Source: Farysia itapuensis (taxonomy: Eukaryota > Basidiomycota > Ustilaginomycetes > Ustilaginales > Ustilaginaceae). From it: DNA of 64,000 nucleotides. Both the position numbers and the translations under genes were made by a program. Each line of letters opens with the position of its first letter. Position 1 is the first letter of the stretch. The DNA lies in the NCBI GenBank assembly GCA_023212645.1, contig JALBYC010000028.1, positions 1 to 64,000 of the forward strand, given 5' to 3'. Below are positions 1-9,908 of this stretch, piece by piece. Below the pieces are notes generated by a model. The model was not told where the DNA came from and searched no databases. It saw nothing but the letters and a program-made list of their open reading frames with translations.

Positions 1-2383
1 TGATGACTGGCAGCCTAGCAAAGCTGGCGGTCCTGCAACCTGTCTGAAACTCGTTTTCTGAGCGTCCAGAGTGTGTCCGATCAGTGTCAAAGGTTAGCGT
101 CTTCGCACACGTAAATGTTCGGTTACTGATTTGGTTCGCCTGCCTCATGGCCTCGAGGTGTCATTGCGTCGCGGTGTCGAGGCGTCATTGCCTCAAGGTA
201 GAGGTACGAAGGCGACGACGGACAGAACTACATGAAAGAGCGCTTGGATACCGTAGCGACTGCCGCCATGCTAAGGATGCATAAGGAAGTCCTCTGAGAG
301 AGTCGCTGTGGAAGTTCGAAGTTCCCCAGCAGATCTTTCAGTCTTGTCAGTCGGACTTTCTTGTTGTAAAGTGCATGGTGTTTAATGTCGCAGCGTCTTG
401 CTTTAAGACTGCCAGAAGTGATGACACGGCCGTACTATGTGGGCAACTTCGACATCACATACGCTTTCAACATATCTGTCACATGTCACGAGATCAAGGT
501 ATGAAACGAAGCACAAGGTCCACTGGACTGTTGTTCCTTTTTTTCTTTTCTTCAATTGCCGGATTGATAGCGAAGGTTTAGCGCTGTAAGTAGCTGTATG
601 TGTGACTACCTAACATGTACCCGATTGCCCGCATGATTGATTGTCAAGGAGCAAATAGAGGCTCGATAGATCCTCGTTCGGTTGTCCGAGTATGCAGCAT
701 CCCAAAGCGTTGCACACCGAGAGTGTCCTTGACATCGAGCCGAGATGCATTACAACTTCTTTTGCGGGTTACTCTTGACAGGTCCGTTCAGAGTAAAAGG
801 AGATGTGTGGCGATGAAGACTGATGACAAAGACATGGCATGCTGTCCCAAGTAAAGGTAAACGATCATCGAGCTTACCGAACAAACCGTCGGCGTCTTCT
901 TCTTTATTTCTCCAAATGATTTCTGATCTGAATGAGAAGGCTCAAGGAATTTCTCCTCGGTAGCACGACTTGCAGATCATTGCGTGAATCTTAAGCTGTA
1001 GGAATTCCTTACAATTTGGTCACTGCAGATGAGCTTGCATCTAGAGTCGAGCGGATAAGCTCGGCGTAAAGCTGCATGCGCTCGCAGCGTACCATTCTGA
1101 GCGCTGTGTTGGCCAAATGACGCGCGATTCTTTGCTTTGCTAGTATGCCACAGCAAGTCCGCGAAGGGCAAACGTCATCGTGAGCTAAGCTTCTTTACAG
1201 ACACCCATGCAGACAGAAGCGAGGGTCGAGACTGAGGAACGACGTCGAGCTGCAAGACACTGTAAAGGCCTTAGGAGCCATGTTGTCTGATCCAGGCGGA
1301 AAGGATGGCCGAAGGAACAGATAGGTCGTCGGGGCAGTGCAGGAAATGCATGCGATGATAGAAGGCAAAGAGGGGTCTGAACGCTGCTTTTCATCGGCCG
1401 GCGGGAGAATGCTGATTACTCTGCCACCTTTGACCAGGACCTCGACCGAATACGGCGCCACGATACGACTGTTCATGAAAAAGCTGTTATGCGATGCAGA
1501 CATGGCACGTAAGTCGATATGATCTGGTCGTGGCACTTGAGTGCAGACAGATAGCGGACAAAATGGAAGCGGCAAGAAGCATTCAGCCTCTTTGGTGCTG
1601 GAAACGTCGGTCACCTTTCTGCTGAAGACGCGTCTTAAAGAGGCTAAAAGCGACAATCTTGCCTCCGTCATCAATCGCAGACAACTTGGCTAGCAGCAGC
1701 GACGTGTGCAAGACTGGAAGAGTCCATACAGAGGCGCAGTTAGCTTGCTCCGGAATCTCGAAGCACTCAGACCGACGAAAGAGAGAAACAGCATCGAACT
1801 TCCACATTCAGTTGCCGAACAGATCCGAGGAATGGCCAATGGGCGGCCAAAACAGCTCGATACTTCAAGCAGCTGCACGTGCAGTATCAGAGACGACATG
1901 CCAATGTGTTTCCCTGTATACGGTTCTGCAAGGGAAATGCACGTCCTGAATGCAAGCACACGCTGCATCGTCACGACGGGTAACAGGCTTGAACCGCGTT
2001 CCGATGCGTTGCAGCGCGTAAAAATATTCTCAAGCCTCTAGATGACATGCTTACACTTGCAAGCTGGCTTGTAGCTATGTGATCGCAAGACATGCGCTCG
2101 TATGGCCAAGAGCCATAGCAAGGTTGTGGTGAAGAGGATAGATGCATGTCAAGTGTCAAAAGCGCAGTAATCGACGTCTGCGCCTTCTGCACGGTTGCGC
2201 CGCTGAATTTCGAAAATCAGAAATGGAACGTGTCAGATCGCAAAAAAGTGAACCTCCACGCTAACGTTGTAAGAAAAGGGATCGTGTGACGTCGAATGCC
2301 ACTTTGTTACCTTCCAAACCCACATCATCCTGGCCGTTCAGGGTGAACGACGTACCATGCTATAGTCCTGCCTGTTGCCTAGC
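1..2383. other. Gene-free left flank
   Basis: No reading frame here looks like a protein-coding gene. The open frames are short (longest about 190 codons including the antisense shadow of the next gene), overlap on both strands and show no recognisable domain or plausible exon chain. The stretch is less GC-rich than the coding core. A small imperfect direct repeat (15 bases at 153-167 and 177-191) is visible. The last few hundred bases presumably hold the promoter of the SUN-domain gene. I saw no tRNA-like arms or transposase remnant. A diverged, intron-rich or relic gene cannot be excluded. Confidence 0.5.
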
Positions 2384-5338
2384 ATGAAAGTCTTGCGGAT
2401 GTTGGTGGCCCAGCTGATGGCGGTAGCTGTGCTGCTGTTCGCCACGAGCTATGCACTCACACCCACGGCAGACTCGAGTGAGGCGACGGGACAGCTGCTG
2501 ACACGCCCTACAGGAGCTGCTCAGACTGAGAAGCTCAGATCGGCAGTGACTGCTTCCGATGCATCGATGCAGCTGTCCAAGCTCAAGCATCGCTGGAACT
2601 TTGCCTCGCTGGACTGTGCCGCTGTTGTCCATCGCACCAATCCAGCCGCCAAGTTTGCCAGCGCCATTCTGAGCGAGAAAAAGGACCGATACATGCTGTC
2701 CCCCTGCCCGAGAAAGGGTGGAAAGACACTCGAGACGAGCCAGTTTGTCATTGTCGAGCTGTGCGAGGAGATCAAGATCGATACCATCGTGCTGGCCAAC
2801 TACGAGTTCTTTAGCAGCATGTTCAAAAGTTTCAAGGTGACGGCAGCGCGACAGTTGACCGGCAGGGATGATGACTGGGCCGAGCTGGGTTCCTTTCGCG
2901 CTCGAAATGTACGGGGAATCCAAGTGTTTCGCATCCCGTCGGCTTCGAGATCAGAAGGCTTCTTCCGATACGTGCGCATCGACTTTCTCGAGCATTTCGG
3001 AAGCGAATACTACTGTCCAGTCAGCTTGTTGCGCGTCTACGGTCTCACGCAGATGGAAGAATTCAGTCAGGAGATTGGAGAGCTCGACTCTGACCCGGAA
3101 GACAGTATCGAAACGCAGCAGGAAACAAGCCTTCCCGCCCTCGACGCTCCCGCTACACAGACCGTCTCTTCACCCGAGACAAGCGACACAGTCATGCCAG
3201 AACCCAACGACACTGTACCCCACAAGCTCATGGCCAGTGACGAAGACGTCTGGTCAAGGCATGAGCAGCTCTTCCAACAAAAGATTCACAACGAAAGCAT
3301 CGCTGCCGGTCTGACCGAAGCGATCCCGATAGAGTCCGACGAGCATGCGCCGCCCGCTCGCGATGTGCACACCAACAGCTCCAGTCTCGCTGCTAACAGT
3401 TCAGATGTGCGCTTGCTCCCCAACGAGACGCATGTCATTGCTGCTGCCCTCAATGGCACCTGCCCCGCTAATTACACGGTTGCTGCACCGAGGGAGAACG
3501 TGACGAGCTGTGCTCTGCCGCGACACGACCTCCGAGCGCTATTCGCACCTGAAGCCATCCGAAAACGAGCTCAGCAGGCACTTGCCGAGGAAGCGCTGCT
3601 CAATGGAGCTCTAGCTCGCACCAACGAAACCAACGCAGCGCGTCTTCACGACATCAACTCGAGACGAGCCGCGCAACAGAAAGCCAACCACCACCACCAA
3701 GCATCCGGCGGGACCGAGTCCGTCTATCGCGCCATTCACCGCCGTCTGAGCGCTCTTGAAGCCAACGCCACTCTGAGCCTAAGCTACATCGAACACAGCG
3801 GTCTCATGCTGCGCGAAGTGTTCGCACGGATGGAGAAGCGACAAGAAGGTCGAATGTCGCTCATGCTCGAAGCACTCAACAGCACCAACTGGAAACAGAT
3901 TGAGTCGCTCAAACGCGGTCAGCATGTCGATCTGCAACGCGCCATCTTTGACTTTGACGTTCATCGACAGCAGGCCGAATCTGAGCGCTTGGCTCTGCTG
4001 CGAGAAGTGCACCTGCTCGCTGGGGAAGTGCTGCTGGAGAAGCGACTTAGTATCGCTCAACTCGTGCTGTTGTTGGCTGTGTTTGTCTTTGTCGGTCTGA
4101 CGCGCGGTTCGCGTACCGTTCCCCTGATCCACTCTGGAATTGCCAAGATTAGCGGGTCGAGCAGGAGGCACAAGTCCACGGCTCCTTTGGACGAACTGCT
4201 TGCGCAGCTGCAGCCAAGATCGACGACACGTGCACAGCAACCGTCGCTGATCAAGTCTCCGCGCCCGACTTCGGTAGACGTGCCCGCCGAGAGTCGCCAG
4301 GCTCTTTCGCCCATCAGTCTCAACAGTCCCGTGCGTGCACGACGTCCGTCGATGGCCGAAGGCAAATCGGCAAAAAGGCCGAATCTGCACGGGTCATCGC
4401 CGATTCCACAAACACCGACACGGTCTGCTGTGGGGCACAGCAAGACGGGCAAACCGCGCAGCAGCAGGGGAGATCCCCTGCTCACTTTACTCATGGACAA
4501 AGGTCTCAAAGGTCGCCTAGCCGCACTGCTCAACACGCTCGAACTGCTCGAAAGCCAGGAGCGGCTGGAACGCAGATCCAAATCCAGTGCTGCTGTGTCG
4601 CGATCGCGTCCACCTGCTGCACAACCTGCGCCGTCCACGACGGAATCTGGTGGGATCGAAATGGGGGAGAACGTGAATGGACTTGGTCCAGCGGCCACTA
4701 TTGCCCCGCGAGGAGAGCAGACACACGACGGACGCGATAGACGTCCACGCAAGGACCAGGTCTTCCTCGAAGGTGAACCGGCCGAGGATAAGGGTATGTC
4801 GTCTGACTGGACGGAGAAATCCGAGACTGAAGAAACCTCTGAAGCCGGGATCGACGTCGACGACGCGGCGACTCGACCTGGGGGACGTGACTCGCACCAC
4901 GCTGATCTCGAGATTGGCGGGCCGTTATCGCCTCCTCCCGCTACTGCTGCGGTGGCGCCTTTGCGCGAGCCAGGGAAGACTGTGCCGGTGAGTGCGTACG
5001 CTTCCGATTCTGAGTCGGACGGTGGGGCGTGGCAACGAGTGTTGCCACGACGTATGCTCAATGGATCCGGGTCTCGTCGACCACGCACGCGCTCCAACGA
5101 GGGGGGGAAACGCCCTACTAACTCCAGCTTCGACACCGACCGCACCTCGTTCCACCTTCCCGACGCCGAACTCACCACCACCACCCACCGTCGTGCTTCC
5201 CTGCACGGAAGATCGGTGTCTAAACCACACACGCCCGACTCGCTCCGCCGTTTCTGGCACACCCGTGCACCACCTTCCCCCACACCTGAACAGAATAGAC
5301 GCAGAAGCGAAACGCCCGACACCATTCGAGGCGTTTAG
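2384..5338 (+). CDS. SLP1: SUN-domain ER membrane protein, SLP1/SUCO-like
   Basis: The 984-residue product has a cleavable signal peptide (about residues 1-24) and then a SUN domain (about 70-221) with the family landmarks FVIVELCEEI, a conserved Asn-Tyr-Glu and CPVSLLRVYG. A long lumenal region with many N-glycosylation sequons and coiled-coil character leads to one transmembrane helix near 553-575, followed by a basic, Ser/Pro-rich cytosolic tail of about 400 residues. This order matches the Slp1/Opt/SUCO family, which works with Emp65 in protecting folding ER membrane proteins, rather than the nuclear-envelope LINC SUN proteins. I chose ATG 2384 because the frame opens upstream only from TTG. 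The tail is longer than in yeast and is low complexity. Family assignment is firm; the exact function is inferred. Confidence 0.85.
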   Translation: MKVLRMLVAQLMAVAVLLFATSYALTPTADSSEATGQLLTRPTGAAQTEKLRSAVTASDASMQLSKLKHRWNFASLDCAAVVHRTNPAAKFASAILSEKKDRYMLSPCPRKGGKTLETSQFVIVELCEEIKIDTIVLANYEFFSSMFKSFKVTAARQLTGRDDDWAELGSFRARNVRGIQVFRIPSASRSEGFFRYVRIDFLEHFGSEYYCPVSLLRVYGLTQMEEFSQEIGELDSDPEDSIETQQETSLPALDAPATQTVSSPETSDTVMPEPNDTVPHKLMASDEDVWSRHEQLFQQKIHNESIAAGLTEAIPIESDEHAPPARDVHTNSSSLAANSSDVRLLPNETHVIAAALNGTCPANYTVAAPRENVTSCALPRHDLRALFAPEAIRKRAQQALAEEALLNGALARTNETNAARLHDINSRRAAQQKANHHHQASGGTESVYRAIHRRLSALEANATLSLSYIEHSGLMLREVFARMEKRQEGRMSLMLEALNSTNWKQIESLKRGQHVDLQRAIFDFDVHRQQAESERLALLREVHLLAGEVLLEKRLSIAQLVLLLAVFVFVGLTRGSRTVPLIHSGIAKISGSSRRHKSTAPLDELLAQLQPRSTTRAQQPSLIKSPRPTSVDVPAESRQALSPISLNSPVRARRPSMAEGKSAKRPNLHGSSPIPQTPTRSAVGHSKTGKPRSSRGDPLLTLLMDKGLKGRLAALLNTLELLESQERLERRSKSSAAVSRSRPPAAQPAPSTTESGGIEMGENVNGLGPAATIAPRGEQTHDGRDRRPRKDQVFLEGEPAEDKGMSSDWTEKSETEETSEAGIDVDDAATRPGGRDSHHADLEIGGPLSPPPATAAVAPLREPGKTVPVSAYASDSESDGGAWQRVLPRRMLNGSGSRRPRTRSNEGGKRPTNSSFDTDRTSFHLPDAELTTTTHRRASLHGRSVSKPHTPDSLRRFWHTRAPPSPTPEQNRRRSETPDTIRGV

Positions 5339-5410
5339 TAACAACCTCGCACGCACAAACGAACAACCCTCCCGGCTTAGTTTCATTTTCGCATTGCGAT
5401 GACTTGAGAG

Positions 5411-6468
5411 CTAGTCCTTGCATGCGTATGTGTGTTGTGCGACGTGGTGGAAGTGGCTGTGTGCAGGTGCGTAGCTGCCTGCGTAGTCGCGTTCGAGCGG
5501 GTGTAGTCGATGCCCGACGATGACGAGGCTGTGGAGGGGTTCGCCGAAGGCTTTCTTGGCACGAAGCTCGGCGCGGAGGGCTCGTTTGGCGTCGAGTTGG
5601 GCCTCACTTGCCATTTCGTCTGCGTCGTCTTCGTCCTCTTCCGCCTGTGCTTCTTCCGGTGTTGGCTTGGCAAGGTCTAGGAGCTCCTGCAGTGTGCCGG
5701 ACACGATGCGCTCTTCGACGGAGCCCATGCGACACAGAGCGATGGCTAGCGTCGTGTCGGCACAGAGGTAGTCGACATTACGAGCTTTGGCAGCGTCGAG
5801 AATCTGCTGGATAAGCTGCGGGATGAGCATGTACCGTGGCGCCTGGTACCGCAAGATTCCACGACTCATATCGGCAGCGCTCTGCTCGCGCACCTTGATG
5901 TCACTGAGCGCGAGTGTATGCAGACCAATGCTCAGATTCTCCCCGATCCGCTCCAGCCAACTGTCCGGTCGCCAGTCTTCGCTCCAAAAGGGCACGCTGA
6001 CTGTCTGCCCAAAGTTGTAGCCCGCAAGACCGCTGGAGCCAATGGCGGTCATGATGCTGGCATTGTGGATGATCTGCACCGGTATCGGCGGCGTGGACTG
6101 CTTGGCTCGCAAAATCAGATCCGTGTGTGTCGTCGCCGACAATGGATCGCCAACAACAAGAAAGGCGACATTCGAGGTGGCTGCATTCTCCAGAATAGAC
6201 TCGGCCTCGAGCTCCACTGTCTCTCTATGTGCCAGGATAATGGGCTTCTCATACAGCTTCTCCTGTTGTACAGCATGGTTAGTGTTGAAGCCATGCGGGT
6301 TGGACGAAGAGCACATATACTTACGAGTCGCTCTTTGAAACCGGCCACCATCAATATGCTCGTATAGCTTTCGAGATAGATACGCTCGGAAGACTTGACG
6401 GCCTGGAAGCCCTTGAGCGTGATGTCATTCTCATCGGCCAAACCGAGTCCAATGACATAGAGCACCAT
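5411..6468 (-). CDS. DPH5: Diphthine methyl ester synthase
   Basis: Two exons: 6468-6325 (48 codons) and 6262-5411. The 62-base intron has GTAAGT at its 5-prime end and ACAG at its 3-prime end, and splicing is in phase 0 (GFKERL then EKLYEK). The product is about 331 residues. It begins with MVLYVIGLGL, typical of the SAM-dependent tetrapyrrole-methylase fold, and carries the conserved FLVVGDPLSATTHTDL loop and HNASIMTAIGSSGLAGYNFG. DPH5 methylates the modified histidine of elongation factor 2 during diphthamide synthesis in the cytosol. An acidic insert (EEDEDDADE) lies in the C-terminal third, so the protein is somewhat longer than the usual 285-300 residues. The gene is head to head with GLS2, 168 bases between start codons. 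Confidence 0.95.
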
Positions 6469-6636
6469 TTGCTGCAGCCAACGATGTCAATGCGATCAGA
6501 AGGAAATGAGAGAAATAAATCACCAAATAAAATGGCGAAAATAATGTCGGACCACCCAAATCCGAGATCCGAATGCCGAGATAGTTGGGTAGAAGAACGC
6601 ACGGGACATCATCCATACCCCCTTTCCACACCGAAG

Positions 6637-9600
6637 ATGCGCATTTCATGGTGGTTGAGCACCGCCATTCTATGCTGTGCGCTTTGTCTGCCAGAGGCGA
6701 CGCAAGCCGTGCGCCATCACGACTTCAAAAAGTGCAAAGATTCGTCCTTCTGTCGTAGGATTCGACGCCAATCGACGTACGTCGAGACATGGCAGCAGAA
6801 CACGAGCCAGCCGTTCACCTCACCCTACTACATCCCGAGTGACTACGAGCCACAGCTGGACCACAAGACGGCAAAGTTGACGCTGCCGCTGCAGTCGGCG
6901 CTGCACCCGGATGTCAGTTTTACGCTGGCCTTGTCGTTTTACAAGGACGGGACGGCGAGGGTGGAAGCTGACCAGACTGGCAAGACGTACGGAGGATGGA
7001 AGCGGTACGACCAAGCAGCCACCTGGGGGGTTGACCAGATGCCTGATCGTGCGACCGATCCGCGCGACACTAGCGTGACGTCGAGCAAGACGGGATTCAC
7101 CGTCGCCTACGGCCCACAACAGACGCGTTCGCTCCGAGTGACGTACACCCCGCTCAAGATCGAAGTGCTGCGCGATGGAGAGGTGCAAGTGGTGCTCAAC
7201 GACCGCGGCCTCCTGCACATGGAACACTACCGTGCAAAACCGGAGCCCTTCCCCACGCCCAAACAGGACGAGCAGGAACCGCACCAGCTCGTCTTCCAGA
7301 AGAACAAACGGTCGATTCTCAGTTCGCCTGCTTCGTACGCAGAGCCGCTCGTGTCTGCCTGGGCCGGGTTCGAGGAGGAAGACGATGGAGAGTGGGAAGA
7401 GACGTGGGCCTCACGCCGAGACACCAAGCCCAAAGGTCCGGAAGCGTTGGCGCTGGATATGACGTTCCCGGGCTACTCGCACCTCTTTGGTCTGCCGGAA
7501 CACGCGTCTCCCCTCTCTCTCCGGTCCACACGTGCGCCCGTCGGTCGGAGCGAGGACCAAGACGAACCAGGCCGATACACCGATCCATACCGTCTGATGA
7601 ATACAGACGTGTTTGAGTACGAGCACGACTCACCCATGAGTCTGTACGGCAGCGTACCCGTCCTCCACGCCCAGAGCAAGAACCGCGCCGTCAGCGTCTT
7701 TTGGCTCAACGCAGCAGAGACGTGGATCGACCTGCACAAATCCCCCTCCACTGCCTCGTCCCACTCGCACTTTTTCTCCGAGTCCGGCGTGCTGGACCTG
7801 TTTATCTTCACTTCGGCAGACGCAAGTACCAACATGGCGCACTTTTCCAAGCTGGTCGGTCGAACTGTTCTGCCGCAGTACTTTGCGATTGGCTACCACC
7901 AGTGTCGGTGGAACTACCTCACCGACACGGACGTGACGGATGTCAGCGCTCGGTTCGACCAAGAAGATATTCCGATGGACGTCATGTGGCTCGACATTGA
8001 GTATAGCAAAGACCACATGTACGGAGTGTGGGACGAAAAGGCGTTCAAGGACCCGGAAGGCATGGTCAAGGCGTTGGACGAGCGCGGGCGCAAGCTGGTC
8101 ATTATCATTGACCCGCATCTGAAGCGTACGCGCGACTACTGGCTTTACGCCGAAGCGCAGGACAAGAAACTGCTGGTCCGCGATAAAGACGGCAAGGGTG
8201 AGTACGAGGGCTGGTGCTGGAGCGGCAGTGCCAGCTGGCTCGACATGTTTGAACCCGCCAGCTGGAAGTGGTGGGCCGACCAATTTGCACTCACCGGCTC
8301 CAAGCTCACTGGCAAGATTCGAGCCAACGCGCGCAACGTGTTTGTCTGGAACGACATGAACGAGCCGGCCATTTTCAATGGACCGGAAGTTACGTCACCC
8401 AAAGACGTGATCCACGCCGGAGGATGGGAACACCGTGACTTGCACAACATCAACAGTATCCTGTTCCACAATCAGACCGCACGCGGGCTGCGCGATCGGG
8501 AGTTGAGCCTTCCAGCATCGGTCAACGGCGGCGGCGGCGGAGGCAAGGCACGTCGACCGTTTGTCCTTGCACGTGCCTGGTGGGCTGGCTCGCAAAAGTA
8601 CGGCGCCATCTGGACAGGTGATAATCTGGGCACCTGGGAGCACCTCGCGGTCAGCGTACCCATGATTCTGGCCAACAACATTGGCGGCATGAGTTTCTGC
8701 GGTGCCGACATTGGCGGCTTCTTTGGTAACCCTTCGCCAGACATGCTGGTGCGGTGGTACCAGGCGGGGATCTTCGAGCCTTTTTTCCGCGCGCATGCTC
8801 ACATTGATACAAAGCGTCGTGAGCCGTACCTACTGGACGAGCCTCTGCGCAGTGCAGTGCGCGATCTGATCAAGTTGCGCTACCAGATGTTGCCCATGTG
8901 GTATACTGCTTTCAAGACGAATGCCGTCACCGGTCTGCCCGTACTTCGACCGCAGTACCTCATGTTCCCGCACGATCCAGCTGGGTTCGACATTGACACG
9001 CAGTACTACATTGGCGATTCGGGTCTGCTCGTCCGACCTGCCGTTCAGAAGGACGTGACGAGCGTCGAAGTGTATCTGGCCGAAGACAAGCCGTACTACA
9101 ACTACTTTACCCACGAAGTGTACCAGGGAAGTGGCGGTGGGAAAACAGTGACGGTGGGGGCGCCGTTGACGTCGCAGATGCCGCTGTTGCACCGCGGGGG
9201 TAGTATTCTGCCGTTGCGGGAGCGAGCGCGACGTGCAGCTGAGCTTGCGCGCACCGACCCTTTTACGCTGATTGTCGCACTGGACAAGCCAAGCAAGGGG
9301 AACGTGGTGCGTGCTCAAGGCACACTGTACCTCGACGATGGACAGACGTACGACTACGAGCAGGGCGACTTTGTCTGGCGCCGCTTTCAATGGACCTCTA
9401 CCTCGGTCAACAGTAGCCACACTCTGCGCAGCATCGACGAGGCGGCTGTCCAGATGCAAGACCCGCACCTTATTGTAGGCGACGAGAAGCAGCTGCGCCC
9501 CTACCAGCCAAGCAACGCCTTTGCACGCTCCATCTCGCACGTCCGAGTCGAAAAGCTGGTCGTCCTCGGGCTGGACAAGGAACCCAAATCGATCCGCATC

Positions 9601-9759
9601 CCCGGCTCATCGCGCCAACTGGAATGGACGTGGAAAGCAGGCATTGCAGCTGCATCCAAGTCAAGCGGCTTCCATCTCGGATCCAGCACGGCCTCGGAAC
9701 TGACGGTCAAGGACCCGGCCGTCAGCATTGTATCTGACTGGACCATTGAGTTTCACTAG
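6637..9759 (+). CDS. GLS2: Glucosidase II catalytic (alpha) subunit, GH31
   Basis: The 1040-residue product has an N-terminal signal peptide (MRISWWLSTAILCCALCL) followed directly by a Cys-rich HDFKKC segment, which is typical of ER glucosidase II alpha. The GH31 nucleophile motif WNDMNEP is at 571-577 (Asp573), and the acid/base region IWTGDN is near 658-663 (Asp662). The enzyme trims the two inner glucoses from N-linked glycans in the ER, so it feeds the calnexin cycle. The frame stays open upstream to TTG 6469, but ATG 6637 gives the expected signal peptide. There is no HDEL-type tail, as expected, because the alpha subunit is normally retained through a beta subunit. It shares a short divergent promoter with DPH5. 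Confidence 0.95.
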   Translation: MRISWWLSTAILCCALCLPEATQAVRHHDFKKCKDSSFCRRIRRQSTYVETWQQNTSQPFTSPYYIPSDYEPQLDHKTAKLTLPLQSALHPDVSFTLALSFYKDGTARVEADQTGKTYGGWKRYDQAATWGVDQMPDRATDPRDTSVTSSKTGFTVAYGPQQTRSLRVTYTPLKIEVLRDGEVQVVLNDRGLLHMEHYRAKPEPFPTPKQDEQEPHQLVFQKNKRSILSSPASYAEPLVSAWAGFEEEDDGEWEETWASRRDTKPKGPEALALDMTFPGYSHLFGLPEHASPLSLRSTRAPVGRSEDQDEPGRYTDPYRLMNTDVFEYEHDSPMSLYGSVPVLHAQSKNRAVSVFWLNAAETWIDLHKSPSTASSHSHFFSESGVLDLFIFTSADASTNMAHFSKLVGRTVLPQYFAIGYHQCRWNYLTDTDVTDVSARFDQEDIPMDVMWLDIEYSKDHMYGVWDEKAFKDPEGMVKALDERGRKLVIIIDPHLKRTRDYWLYAEAQDKKLLVRDKDGKGEYEGWCWSGSASWLDMFEPASWKWWADQFALTGSKLTGKIRANARNVFVWNDMNEPAIFNGPEVTSPKDVIHAGGWEHRDLHNINSILFHNQTARGLRDRELSLPASVNGGGGGGKARRPFVLARAWWAGSQKYGAIWTGDNLGTWEHLAVSVPMILANNIGGMSFCGADIGGFFGNPSPDMLVRWYQAGIFEPFFRAHAHIDTKRREPYLLDEPLRSAVRDLIKLRYQMLPMWYTAFKTNAVTGLPVLRPQYLMFPHDPAGFDIDTQYYIGDSGLLVRPAVQKDVTSVEVYLAEDKPYYNYFTHEVYQGSGGGKTVTVGAPLTSQMPLLHRGGSILPLRERARRAAELARTDPFTLIVALDKPSKGNVVRAQGTLYLDDGQTYDYEQGDFVWRRFQWTSTSVNSSHTLRSIDEAAVQMQDPHLIVGDEKQLRPYQPSNAFARSISHVRVEKLVVLGLDKEPKSIRIPGSSRQLEWTWKAGIAAASKSSGFHLGSSTASELTVKDPAVSIVSDWTIEFH

Positions 9760-9797
9760 TAGCTAGCTGGAATGTTAGGTCGCCGGCAATTCACTTT

Positions 9798-9819
9798 ACG
9801 CGACGTACGCGACACGCGT
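9798..9819 (+). promoter_or_regulatory. Cluster of MCB-like ACGCG cores
   Basis: Three ACGCG cores lie within 22 bases: ACGCGA at 9798, ACGCGA at 9807 and a perfect ACGCGT at 9814-9819, ending 90 bases before the ATG of the Sld3-like gene. ACGCGT is the MluI cell-cycle box bound by the MBF factor in fungi and drives G1/S expression. The 11-mer CACTTTACGCG here recurs exactly in the SMC3 promoter near 50.33 kb. The motif presence is direct; binding is inferred. Confidence 0.6.
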
Positions 9820-9908
9820 TGTTTGATTTCGCGTTGCAATTTTGAGGTTCTCGAACGACCACCACGACCGTCTTTGGTTCTGAGTCAAGGGGGGGAGGGT
9901 CGCAATTG

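Noticed and set aside
1195..1674. Minus-strand frame of 159 codons in the left flank
   Set aside because: No similarity to any family I know, no promoter-like context, and overlapping frames on both strands are equally long.
4057..5325. Antisense open frame of 422 codons over the SUN-domain gene
   Set aside because: Composition mirrors the Ser/Pro-rich tail on the other strand, and no domain or start context supports it.
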